Source: Geobacter sp.
Lineage (GTDB): Bacteria > Desulfobacterota > Desulfuromonadia > Geobacterales > DSM-12255
DNA: 64,000 nt
Direction of reading: 5' to 3'
Assembly (NCBI GenBank): GCA_009684525.1
Contig: WKKR01000001.1
Span: 558,001 to 622,000, forward strand
Positions 22,546 to 30,359 of this stretch are shown here, piece by piece; positions within the stretch are counted from its first letter, which is position 1; every line of letters begins with the position of its first letter. A program made the translations under genes and the position numbers. Under the pieces are notes generated by a model that was not told where the DNA came from, ran no database searches, and saw nothing but the letters and a program-made list of their open reading frames with translations.

Positions 22546-25023
22546 TTACGGGCTGTCCAGCACCAGGCGGACCTTCTCCGTCATGTTGGCAAGCGAGAAC
22601 GGTTTCTGGATGAAATGAGCCCCTGCATCCAGCACGCCGTGGTGGGCTATGATGTCGGCCGTATAGCCTGACATGAAGAGGCGCTTCATGCGGGGATAGA
22701 GGGTAAGGAGGTTTTTGGCCAGATCGCGGCCGTTCATTTCCGGCATGATCACGTCGGTCATGAGCAGGTTGATCTCCCCGACGTGTTCCCTGGCAAACTG
22801 GATCGCCTCGCCCGGGGTTGTCGCCGCCAGGACGGCATACCCCTGCTCCTCCAACATCATGGAAGTTATTTCCAGGATGGCCGGTTCGTCCTCCACCAGC
22901 AGAATGGTCTCATGGCCGCGCTGAACCGGGGACGAAGCAGCCTCTGGCTGCACCTCATGAATCTTCCCTGCATGGCGGGGGAGATAGACCGAAAAGGTAG
23001 AGCCCTGTCCCGGTTCGCTGTAGATGTTGATGAAACCGCTGTTCTGCCTGACTGCACCATAGACTGTTGCCAGCCCCAGACCGGTCCCCTTCCCCATTTC
23101 CTTGGTCGTGTAAAACGGTTCGAATATGTGGCTCTGCGTCTCCCTGTCCATGCCGCAGCCGTCGTCGCTCACGGCAAGCCGCACATACTCCCGCGGCTCC
23201 GCGTCCGGGTTATGGGCGCAATAGGCGGCATCGACACTGCAGTTTTCCGTGACTATGGCAATCCGGCCGGTGTCCTCGATGGCGTCCCGGGCATTAACGC
23301 ACAGATTGGCAAGGATCTGGTCTACCTGTGACGGGTCCATCATCACCGGCCAGAGATCGGGTGCCGGCCTGAAAGTGAGCGTAATATCCTCTCCGATGAG
23401 CCGTTGCAGCATCTGAAGCATCTCCCCAACAGTCTCGTTGAGATCGATGACCTTGGGTGTGACCGTCTGTTTCCGGGCAAAGGCCAGTAACTGCCGTGTA
23501 AGGTCGGCAGAACGCTCCGCTGCCTTGCGGATTTCTACAAGTTGCGCAAAGAGGTGATGGGAAGGGTCCATTCTCAGGAGCCCAATTTCCGTATGGCCCA
23601 GGATGACTCCCAGCATATTGTTGAAATCATGGGCCACTCCGCCGGCCAGACGGCCGATGGACTCCATCTTCTGGGCCTGTCTGAGCTGGCCTTCAAGTGC
23701 GGCTTTCTCTGCCTCTGCACGTTTCCGCTCGGAAATATCCTGGACAAAGCTCACAATTTGCCCACCCTCAACCGGCCGGAACTGTGCACTGACTTCGACG
23801 TCATACACAGACCCATCCTTACGGCGGTGCCTGGTCTCGAAGCGATCATTGCCCTGTTCGACAACAATTTGAATATGGGCAGCAGCGTCATCTCTTGTTT
23901 CCATGGCCTCGATATCATGCACGGTCAACGTCAAAAGCTCGTGCATGCTGTAACCGCTCATGCGGCAATAGGTCTCATTAACCTCAAGGAAGCGCCCCTG
24001 CAAATCCATCAGCCAGATGCCGTCCATGGCCGTTCGCAGGATAGTCCGGTGCCGTTCCTCACTCTTGCGCAAAGACTCTTCGTTCAGTTTCTGCTCGGTG
24101 ATGTCGACTGCAATGCTGAGGAGAACGCGCTTGCCGTTGCCGACTTTTCCCAATGGTGTGGCCTGGAAGTGCCAGATCCTTTTCGCGCCGTTTTTCGCCG
24201 TTATCGTCCATTCCCCGTTATCGACCGTCCGGTCAATCTCGAAAAGGTTATCGATATATGCCTTTATGCTCTCTGACCGCTCCCCGTAGGCACGTTCGGT
24301 CCAATCGGCCAGCGTCGGGATATCTTCCAGGGTGTAGCCGGAAAGGGTCGTCCAGCCGAGACTGAGTTGCAAAACCCTGTTGTCTTCATCGTGAATCATG
24401 ATGGGAATCGGCGAATTGTAAATGGCCGACCTGAAGAGCATCTGTGCCGTGTTGAGCTCGGCGGTACGCTCCACTACCCGCTTTTCCAGTTCCTTTGCCT
24501 GCTGTTCGATCTGGCGGAATGCCAGGGCGTTTTTCAGGGCAAGGGCAATCGGCGATGAAAGGAGATGGATGATCTGGTTTGTCTCGGCGATGCGGTCAAT
24601 CCCCGGCAGATCAAACAGGAGCAGCATGCCGATCAGTTCGCCGGCGGCACGCAGCGGAAACCGTGCGACAGACTGGATGCCTGCCCGCACCAGCACTCCC
24701 TTCAAGGGAAGATCTGCGGGAAGTCCGTCCGGAGAGTACGGCAGTTCTCCAGGGGTATGCTCAAGGCAAAACAGATCGAGCTCCGCTGGTGCAAAGAGAT
24801 CGAATCTCCGCAGCGGACTGACATGCAACAGGCTATCTCTTTCAGGCCTTTTACGATGGGCTAGGACCATCACGGTCCTGGCGCCGCTCAGTTCGCGCAG
24901 GTGATCGGTCAGGACCTCACCCAGTTTCTGCGGCGATGTGGAAACCAGAAGTTCGGTAATGACCTCGATGGCCATCAACTGGGCTGCCGGCGAGGAAAGT
25001 GTGCAGGGTTCCGTCGCACTCAT
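22546..25023 (-). CDS. Hybrid histidine kinase: GAF-PAS-PAS-HisKA-HATPase-receiver
   Basis: Cytoplasmic sensor kinase with no membrane segment seen. The 825 residues hold an N-terminal GAF-like domain (about 15-170), two PAS domains (about 200-320 and 325-445), the kinase core with H-box GVAHDFNNMLGVILGHTE and ATPase motifs DDGCGMDRE and GTGLGLATVYG, and a C-terminal receiver (phosphoacceptor in LLMTDVIMPEMNG). No DNA-binding output is attached and no separate regulator lies nearby. The ATG at 25023 overlaps the DUF1638 stop by 4 nt; longer upstream starts lie inside that gene and are rejected. Its operon position links it to corrinoid-dependent methyl transfer. Confidence 0.93.
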   Translation of the reverse strand: MSATEPCTLSSPAAQLMAIEVITELLVSTSPQKLGEVLTDHLRELSGARTVMVLAHRKRPERDSLLHVSPLRRFDLFAPAELDLFCLEHTPGELPYSPDGLPADLPLKGVLVRAGIQSVARFPLRAAGELIGMLLLFDLPGIDRIAETNQIIHLLSSPIALALKNALAFRQIEQQAKELEKRVVERTAELNTAQMLFRSAIYNSPIPIMIHDEDNRVLQLSLGWTTLSGYTLEDIPTLADWTERAYGERSESIKAYIDNLFEIDRTVDNGEWTITAKNGAKRIWHFQATPLGKVGNGKRVLLSIAVDITEQKLNEESLRKSEERHRTILRTAMDGIWLMDLQGRFLEVNETYCRMSGYSMHELLTLTVHDIEAMETRDDAAAHIQIVVEQGNDRFETRHRRKDGSVYDVEVSAQFRPVEGGQIVSFVQDISERKRAEAEKAALEGQLRQAQKMESIGRLAGGVAHDFNNMLGVILGHTEIGLLRMDPSHHLFAQLVEIRKAAERSADLTRQLLAFARKQTVTPKVIDLNETVGEMLQMLQRLIGEDITLTFRPAPDLWPVMMDPSQVDQILANLCVNARDAIEDTGRIAIVTENCSVDAAYCAHNPDAEPREYVRLAVSDDGCGMDRETQSHIFEPFYTTKEMGKGTGLGLATVYGAVRQNSGFINIYSEPGQGSTFSVYLPRHAGKIHEVQPEAASSPVQRGHETILLVEDEPAILEITSMMLEEQGYAVLAATTPGEAIQFAREHVGEINLLMTDVIMPEMNGRDLAKNLLTLYPRMKRLFMSGYTADIIAHHGVLDAGAHFIQKPFSLANMTEKVRLVLDSP

Positions 25024-25628
25024 GCCGATTCCTCGTGCTGCCCTTCTGAACAGGCCTCTTCCCGTGCCGCCAGCAGGGTCGCCAGCATGGTATCCAGGGA
25101 AACCGTGTCTATCCGCACGGGCAGACCGGTATAGGATGAAAACTCCTGCAACTGCTGCTCCGGCACCGGAAGCAGGCCGGTGTCGAGATAGACCAGTACC
25201 CCGCAATTGTCTCCCATCAGGTCGTGCGCCACCGCTCGGTTCAGTCCAAGCTCATTCTTCATGATCTGCTCCCAGCGCCGCGCCCATTCAGGGAGGACCA
25301 GAAAGGCCTTTTCCCCCATCAACTTGCGGTAGCGATCCCGGCCAACCAGCAATTGGGCACAGTTGATAACGGCAACTCTGCCCACATGGTAACGGCGGAC
25401 CAGGTCGAGCATCCGGGCCGAGCAGTCACCGTAGACCAGGACAAGGCAGCCACAACGCCCCCTATTCTGCTCAAGCGTTGCAGTCAGCTCTGCTTCCAGT
25501 TGCTGAGGGTCCATATGGAACATGGAATCAAGAAACAACAGCTCACCCTCGATCAATCCACGGCGCTGCAATTCCTCCATCTCGGCGCTCACCACACCAC
25601 AACTGAGCCAGATCGTGCGATCGCTCAT
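25020..25628 (-). CDS. DUF1638 family protein
   Basis: A 202-residue cytoplasmic protein matching the DUF1638 pattern: LLFLDSMFHMDPQQLEAEL, GCLVLVYGDCSARMLDLV, VAVINCAQLLVGRDRYRKL, FLVLPEWARRWEQIMKNELG and GDNCGVLVYLDTGLLP, with several conserved Cys/His positions suggestive of metal or cofactor binding. DUF1638 genes commonly accompany corrinoid proteins and MtaA-like methyltransferases; their biochemical role is unknown to me. Start and stop each overlap a neighbour by 4 nt (ATGA), so translation is coupled to the methyltransferase and the kinase. Confidence 0.9.
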   Translation of the reverse strand: MSDRTIWLSCGVVSAEMEELQRRGLIEGELLFLDSMFHMDPQQLEAELTATLEQNRGRCGCLVLVYGDCSARMLDLVRRYHVGRVAVINCAQLLVGRDRYRKLMGEKAFLVLPEWARRWEQIMKNELGLNRAVAHDLMGDNCGVLVYLDTGLLPVPEQQLQEFSSYTGLPVRIDTVSLDTMLATLLAAREEACSEGQHEESA

Positions 25629-26659
25629 GACCCATGTCCCCGCACCGCAGGATAGTCTGTAACAGCCGCCCGCATTGCCAGCAGGTTCTCGGACGGCGTC
25701 GTCAGCGGGATGTCCGCACCGGCATTTGCCAGTATGTAGTGGCCGGAAGGTGCGGCCGTCCGCAGGCAAGCCTGGCTCATGGAATAGACGGCATCGGCAG
25801 AGAGGGCGGGAAAGCTCAGGTTGTCCAGATTCCCGATCAAGTTCAGATCCGGGCCAATGAGCCGTCTCGCCTCGGCAAGGTCGTCTTTCGAGCCGACTGC
25901 AACCCCGACCAGGCCATCCAGACCGGGGAGCAGATCCAGGTTATGGTTCATGCTGCCACCGGTGTGATGCAGCACCTTCGGCCCGGGGATCTGCGCAAAG
26001 GTTGAGGCCAACAGCGGTAGAAAGCGTTCGGCAAACAGGGAACGCGGCGCGATCTCGGCCGTTGCCATCCCCTCGGTGACGACCAGGCAGTCGGCACCAG
26101 CCGCCAAGAGAGCATTGGCCCACGAGATAAAAAACGGGGCAGTATGATCGAGCAGCTTCCGGGCAAGCGGTTCATCGAACAAGACAGTCTCCATCCACTG
26201 CTCCATACCGATTATCAGGGACGGCATGATGCCGGGCCCCGGTACAACGGCGATGATCGGTACCTGTCCCTTGTAAAGGTCTGCCAATTGTCGCGTAGCT
26301 TCCAGGACAACGGACAGCTGCCCGGCCACAAGAGGGTTGGGCAGCGGCAAGGCAAGCGCCTCGACAGGACCGCGCGCTCCAGGACGTTTCATGTTGGGAA
26401 CCTGGTCGTCGCTCCAGGCGGTCACTCCGCCAAAGGCTTCCGAGATTGCAGTGAAAATGAACGGGGTCATGACCAGATCAAAACCGAATGTTTCCTGCAA
26501 CGCCCTTTGTCCTGCAACGTACGCAGACGCGTCGCTGAAAATGGCCCGCAGGCCGGTGTTCGTCAATCTACCGCCGTACGCCCCCAGAACGGCAAAAACC
26601 GGAGGACGGTCCACCGGTTGCCCTACCAGGGTATTCATCACGCGCTGATATGGATTCAT
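25625..26659 (-). CDS. Uroporphyrinogen decarboxylase/MtaA-like methyltransferase
   Basis: A 344-residue UroD-fold protein of the group that includes the methylcobamide:CoM methyltransferases MtaA/MtbA and CmuA, starting MNPYQRVMNTLVGQPVDRPP. It sits next to a corrinoid protein, so methyl transfer to or from cobalt is more likely than haem synthesis, and the Arg-rich porphyrin motif of true HemE is absent. In MtaA the zinc is held by a His-X-Cys pair and a later Cys. Here the equivalent positions read LHHTGG and LANAGADIP, so His is kept but both Cys appear lost. It may therefore bind metal differently or serve as a non-catalytic binding partner. It overlaps both neighbours by 4 nt. Confidence 0.87.
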   Translation of the reverse strand: MNPYQRVMNTLVGQPVDRPPVFAVLGAYGGRLTNTGLRAIFSDASAYVAGQRALQETFGFDLVMTPFIFTAISEAFGGVTAWSDDQVPNMKRPGARGPVEALALPLPNPLVAGQLSVVLEATRQLADLYKGQVPIIAVVPGPGIMPSLIIGMEQWMETVLFDEPLARKLLDHTAPFFISWANALLAAGADCLVVTEGMATAEIAPRSLFAERFLPLLASTFAQIPGPKVLHHTGGSMNHNLDLLPGLDGLVGVAVGSKDDLAEARRLIGPDLNLIGNLDNLSFPALSADAVYSMSQACLRTAAPSGHYILANAGADIPLTTPSENLLAMRAAVTDYPAVRGHGS

Positions 26660-27315
26660 CTCAACACCTCGGCCTGCAGCCGCATGAACAGCTCATCGGC
26701 CCCGACTGCATTGTGCGCCGTACCGTCGCCGCCCACTTCTGCCACCAGATCCGGTCGCCAGTTGAACACGGCACCACCCACCGCCAGCTTGATCCGGTAG
26801 GCCAGTCCGCGCTTATCGATCAACTGACGCAATTTGCGTATGTTCAATGCCGTAGTCTGCATCATGGCTGAAGCGCCTATGACGCAGGCATCGACCTCCA
26901 GCGCCTTTTCCAGGAGTTCCTCCGCGGGCACGTCATTCCCCAGATCATGAACATCCCAGCCGGCGGCACTCAGAAACAACCCGACAGCCTTCCGACCAAG
27001 GCTGTGGAAATCATCCTCTATATTGCCGATCACGAGTGCCCCCTTTGAATGGGGATGAGCGGTCATATTCGGGATACAGCGGAGAAGAGTGTCTTCAGCA
27101 ATTTTTGACGCGACAAAGTTCTGTGCCAGCGACATGGTCTCTTCTTCCCATAATCGCCCAAGTTGAACAATCGCCGGGTCGAGGATTTCCGCAATCACCT
27201 GACGAGCCTCAATGCCTGTAGCCAGAGTCCGTTCTATAATCTCCGCCGCACCGGAGCGATCAGCATTGATCATGGTGACCAGAAGCTTGTCGCTCCAGTC
27301 TTGTGAATTCATCAT
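26656..27315 (-). CDS. Corrinoid (B12-binding) methyltransferase protein, MtaC-like
   Basis: Methyl-carrier corrinoid protein of 219 residues. The N-terminal helical cap (about 1-95) is followed by a Rossmann B12 domain with the base-off signature DFHSLG (Asp-X-His-X2-Gly, near residues 103-108), then GWDVHDLGNDVP, a VIGASAMMQTT strand and a GGAVFNWR glycine turn that line the nucleotide tail. It is the first gene of the four-gene operon. No substrate-specific methyltransferase (MtaB, MttB or similar) and no RamA-like reactivase is present beside it. Start ATG at 27315 follows a GGAGG-like site (GGAGGCGTCATG). Confidence 0.92.
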   Translation of the reverse strand: MMNSQDWSDKLLVTMINADRSGAAEIIERTLATGIEARQVIAEILDPAIVQLGRLWEEETMSLAQNFVASKIAEDTLLRCIPNMTAHPHSKGALVIGNIEDDFHSLGRKAVGLFLSAAGWDVHDLGNDVPAEELLEKALEVDACVIGASAMMQTTALNIRKLRQLIDKRGLAYRIKLAVGGAVFNWRPDLVAEVGGDGTAHNAVGADELFMRLQAEVLR

Positions 27316-27443
27316 GACGCCTCCATGCAGCAGTGAAGCCTCAGAACAGATGATACGGATTCCTCGCGCCGGACATCGAAGGTTGCATATCGTCCAGAGG
27401 GAGGAGCATCGAGTCGATTACCACGGATATTGCCATCTTTTTC

Positions 27444-27470
27444 TCGTGATGTTGTTTTATGTATCGTGAT
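27444..27470. repeat. Two direct repeats upstream of the corrinoid operon
   Basis: TCGTGAT occurs at 27444-27450 and again at 27464-27470, exactly 20 nt apart (about two helical turns), in the AT-rich region some 130-155 nt before the corrinoid gene. The geometry fits tandem binding of an activator such as an OmpR-type regulator; that is inference. Nothing else was recognised in 27316-27612. Confidence 0.4.
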
Positions 27471-27612
27471 ATTTACACAAATGTATATAAGGGATTTCCT
27501 GTTCAGGAGGGAGATTTCCCCGAGAAATGAACCTATTGGGCATTCCGCATACAGCGGTTCATGGTTTTGAAAGCACCGGCGTTATCGGCAAGCCTACCGG
27601 CGGTCTATTCAT

Positions 27613-28149
27613 TTATCGGATATGCGAAAGTATGGTGGTTTGGTAGGTCTGCTCGCCGGACGCAAGATAGAGGACACCTTCGGTGATGGTAATCGACCAG
27701 ATAATGGAGCGATGTAACTGTGCCGCGAGGTTGGAGATGAATGCCTGATCAAGGCAGACGCTGGTCAGGTTGGCAAGTTTCTCCAGTTTGGGGAGGTGTT
27801 GTTGATTCCAGTTGTGCAGAGATCTGCCGCACGCCAGAAGAACGACCCGGTCGGTGTGGCGGCTCGCCTTGATGATCCGGTCAGAGTCGGGGAGTCCGAC
27901 TTCTCCCCAGAGTTGCACTCTATCGTCGGAACCCTTGACCCAGAAGTCAGGCTCGTCGGTTGCGCTCAGCCCCTTCGTGAAGGTCAGTCCCGGCTGGTAA
28001 AAGATGGCCAGAGCCAGCAGTCTGGCTACCAGTCGCTCTTCGGTTTCCGACGGATGTTGGGCAACGGTCGTCAGCACTGATTCGTAGATGCCGCGGTCAA
28101 TATCCGAAAGATGGAGTGTTACCCGATAGATAGTTGATGGTAGAGCCAT
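27613..28149 (-). CDS. yaeQ: YaeQ family protein
   Basis: A 178-residue protein matching YaeQ (PF07152), a PD-(D/E)XK nuclease-like fold of unknown cellular role, once linked to RfaH function in enterobacteria. Visible family features are ALPSTIYRVTLHLSDIDRGIYE, QHPSETEERLVARLLALAI, GLSATDEPDFWVK, WGEVGLPDSDRIIKAS and the DRVVLLACG strand. It appears to be monocistronic between the corrinoid operon and the tRNA-Cys terminator. Confidence 0.93.
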   Translation of the reverse strand: MALPSTIYRVTLHLSDIDRGIYESVLTTVAQHPSETEERLVARLLALAIFYQPGLTFTKGLSATDEPDFWVKGSDDRVQLWGEVGLPDSDRIIKASRHTDRVVLLACGRSLHNWNQQHLPKLEKLANLTSVCLDQAFISNLAAQLHRSIIWSITITEGVLYLASGEQTYQTTILSHIR

Positions 28150-28193
28150 GGCTGGAGGTCAATTTTCTTCTTGCGACAATTTTCGGCCAGTAC

Positions 28194-28226
28194 AAAAAAA
28201 GCACTTAGAACTTAATCTAAGTGCTT
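28194..28226 (-). terminator. Intrinsic terminator of tRNA-Cys
   Basis: On the minus strand an 11-base stem (arms within 28201-28226, AGCACTTAGA repeated inverted) is followed by seven Ts (28194-28200). It lies 8 nt downstream of the tRNA 3' end. Confidence 0.92.
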
Positions 28227-28233
28227 ATTATTA

Positions 28234-28308
<75 letters not shown>

Positions 28309-28416
28309 GCTGCTGCAGGGGTTTCACCCCGGAGCGGATTTTCTTTGTAGCCTTTTTCAACGTCTTTGTCAACGCTAAATCAGTTTTCTCCTTATACGTT
28401 AAAGTATTACCACCTG

Positions 28417-28444
28417 TTGACGATACTGAATACTGTGATATTTA
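28417..28444 (+). promoter_or_regulatory. Probable sigma-70 promoter
   Basis: TTGACG at 28417-28422 and TATTTA at 28439-28444 with a 16-nt spacer, ending 21 nt before the small ORF at 28466. The leader would be very short. Confidence 0.55.
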
Positions 28445-28465
28445 ATGAAGTTACGGAGGATCATC

Positions 28466-28708
28466 ATGCTCGTCCTGGTCCGTTACTGCGACAATGACTA
28501 CGATATCGTCGAAGATTACTGCCTGGAATATCTCATCGTAACCGGCAAGATCGCGGAGTTTTCACGATCCGATGAATGGGTAAAGGTGGGCTCTGAACAG
28601 ACCAGGGAAGCGCCGTGTAAAACGGAGCGCGCTACCTATATCGGCAACGAACGAAGGAAAAGCCCTGCTGTACCTTTTCCCGCACCGGCACCGCATATCT
28701 CTAACTGA
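28466..28708 (+). CDS. Small conserved-looking hypothetical protein
   Basis: An 80-residue product starting MLVLVRYCDNDYDIVEDYCLEYLI, with a clear GGAGGA ribosome site 5 nt upstream and a promoter just before it. The first 45 residues (short strand, 'DNDYDIV', helix, 'IAEFSRSDEWVKVG') recall small single-domain proteins that recur in Geobacter genomes; this is from memory. The C-terminal half is low-complexity and Pro-rich. No function can be assigned. Confidence 0.7.
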   Translation: MLVLVRYCDNDYDIVEDYCLEYLIVTGKIAEFSRSDEWVKVGSEQTREAPCKTERATYIGNERRKSPAVPFPAPAPHISN

Positions 28709-28903
28709 TACGGATCTCTCGATTTCACGAAATCCACGCCCCCGCAAGCACCTTCAAAATTCCATCCATTTCAGCGCCGTATTCCGTCCGCTATTACCCG
28801 CTGCCTAGTTCAGCATCTACGAACCCAGTTGGCTCGTCTAACCACTTTCTCGAAATCAATGTCCACACTGAGGTATTTCGAGTAGAAAGTATGATCAGTG
28901 AAT

Positions 28904-28935
28904 AAAAAAAAGCCCGACACTGTGTGTGTCGGGCT
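28904..28935 (-). terminator. Terminator of the korDABC operon
   Basis: Ten-base perfect arms AGCCCGACAC (28911-28920) and GTGTCGGGCT (28926-28935); read on the minus strand the stem is followed by a T-run (28904-28910). It lies 24 nt beyond the korC stop codon. Confidence 0.92.
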
Positions 28936-28959
28936 CTCATGACAACGGGACGATTGGAC

Positions 28960-29508
28960 CTAGGCCTTAGCAGCCATAGCCTTATCGTAGCCGATATTGA
29001 ATGCTTTCTTGTTCAGTTCGAGGAAAGCCTCGGGAACGCGAGCCAGAACGGCTTTTTCAGCGTTCTCTTTCGAGACGACGCCGGTCAGAGCCACCATGGC
29101 GCCAAGGGCAACGATGTTGGTAACGATCTCGCGACCGACTTCATGCTTGGCGGTGTTGGTGATGTTGAACTTGGTTACCTTGAAATTCCCTTCCGGTTGC
29201 CTCAGAACGAGGTCGGAGTCAATCAGGAGTACCCCGCCTTCCTTGAGATCGTGGGAATATTTGTCGCAAGCCTCCTGAGTAAGAGCAAGGAGAGCATCAC
29301 ATTTGGTCACCTTTGGGTAGTCGATAGCAGTGTCAGAGATGATGACCTCCGACTTGGAGGCGCCACCACGGGCTTCCGGACCATAGCTCTGGGACTGAAC
29401 GGCCTGGATCCCTTCATAGATCGAAGCAGCCTCGGCCATGATGACACCGGCCAGGATCAGCCCCTGCCCACCGGCGCCGGAAAAGCGAATCTCATATCTT
29501 CCAGCCAT
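28960..29508 (-). CDS. korC: 2-oxoacid:ferredoxin oxidoreductase gamma subunit
   Basis: Gamma subunit (182 residues) of the four-subunit ferredoxin-dependent 2-oxoacid oxidoreductase, here most likely 2-oxoglutarate:ferredoxin oxidoreductase of the citric-acid cycle. The N-terminal IRFSGAGGQGLILAGVIMAEAA is diagnostic, followed by SYGPEARGGASKSEVIIS. It is the last gene of the operon, 27 nt after korB and followed by a strong terminator. The assignment to 2-oxoglutarate rather than another 2-oxoacid rests on the adjacent mdh and icd genes. Confidence 0.93.
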   Translation of the reverse strand: MAGRYEIRFSGAGGQGLILAGVIMAEAASIYEGIQAVQSQSYGPEARGGASKSEVIISDTAIDYPKVTKCDALLALTQEACDKYSHDLKEGGVLLIDSDLVLRQPEGNFKVTKFNITNTAKHEVGREIVTNIVALGAMVALTGVVSKENAEKAVLARVPEAFLELNKKAFNIGYDKAMAAKA

Positions 29509-29535
29509 TATTGTTTCTCCTTTAGTGCAAGTGGA

Positions 29536-30357
29536 TTACTTGGCAGCGCCCTGGGCCCGCTCGATGACCTTCTGGTACTGTTCGCAGTACTCGGGCTTGT
29601 CCTCTTTGTAGAGAACACCGGTGAGGACTTTCCCCTTCAGCTGCTCGGGGTCCATCTTCTCAGCTGCCTTGACCGGGACAGCAATTTCCTTCAGCTTGTT
29701 CATCATTTCGATGACGGACTTGTACTTGTTGCGGCGACCATAGGTGGTCGGGCAGTCGTCAAGGATTTCGACCACTGAGAAGCCTTTGTGCTGAATGGCC
29801 TCTGCGATCAGCTTGTCGATCTGGTTCGCATGGAAGGCGGTTCCACGGGCAACAAACGAAGCGCCGGCGCCGATGGCGAGCTTGGCGATATCAAAACCCG
29901 GATCGGGGTTGCCGTACGGAGTGGTGGATGCCTTGTCGCCGGTCGGGGTACAGGGAGAGAACTGACCACCAGTCATGCCGTAGATCTTGTTGTTCATGAT
30001 GATGTAGGTCATGTCGATGTTGCGGCGGCAGGCATGGATGAAGTGGTTACCGCCGATGGCGGTACCATCGCCGTCGCCACCGCACAGGATGACGTTCATG
30101 TCAGGACGTGCCATCTTCACACCGGTGGCAAAGGCAGCAGCGCGGCCATGTGCGGTGTGCAGGGTGCAGCAGTCCATGTAGCCGGGCAAACGTGAAGCGC
30201 AGCCGATACCCGATACGATCGCCGTGTTTTCCTTCTTCAGCTGAAGGGTATCCAGAGCCCGGATCAACCCCTTCATGACGATGCCATGGCCGCAGCCGGG
30301 ACACCAGATGTGCGGCAGCTTGCCGGGACGTATCCATTTATCATAATCAAAAGACAT
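29536..30357 (-). CDS. korB: 2-oxoacid:ferredoxin oxidoreductase beta subunit (TPP-binding)
   Basis: Beta subunit, 273 residues, which binds thiamine pyrophosphate and an iron-sulfur cluster. Features seen are WCPGCGHGIVMKG near the N-terminus, GIGCASRLPGYMD, and the TPP/magnesium motif GDGDGTAIGGNHFIHACRRN followed by NNKIYGMTGGQ. The start lies 2 nt after the korA stop (ATG at 30357, korA ends at 30360), indicating tight coupling. Length and motifs are normal. Confidence 0.95.
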   Translation of the reverse strand: MSFDYDKWIRPGKLPHIWCPGCGHGIVMKGLIRALDTLQLKKENTAIVSGIGCASRLPGYMDCCTLHTAHGRAAAFATGVKMARPDMNVILCGGDGDGTAIGGNHFIHACRRNIDMTYIIMNNKIYGMTGGQFSPCTPTGDKASTTPYGNPDPGFDIAKLAIGAGASFVARGTAFHANQIDKLIAEAIQHKGFSVVEILDDCPTTYGRRNKYKSVIEMMNKLKEIAVPVKAAEKMDPEQLKGKVLTGVLYKEDKPEYCEQYQKVIERAQGAAK

Positions 30358-30359
30358 GG

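Noticed and set aside
27316-27612. Cobalamin riboswitch before the corrinoid operon
   Set aside because: I looked for the B12 box and expected paired elements on the minus strand and did not find them; only the TCGTGAT direct repeats stand out.
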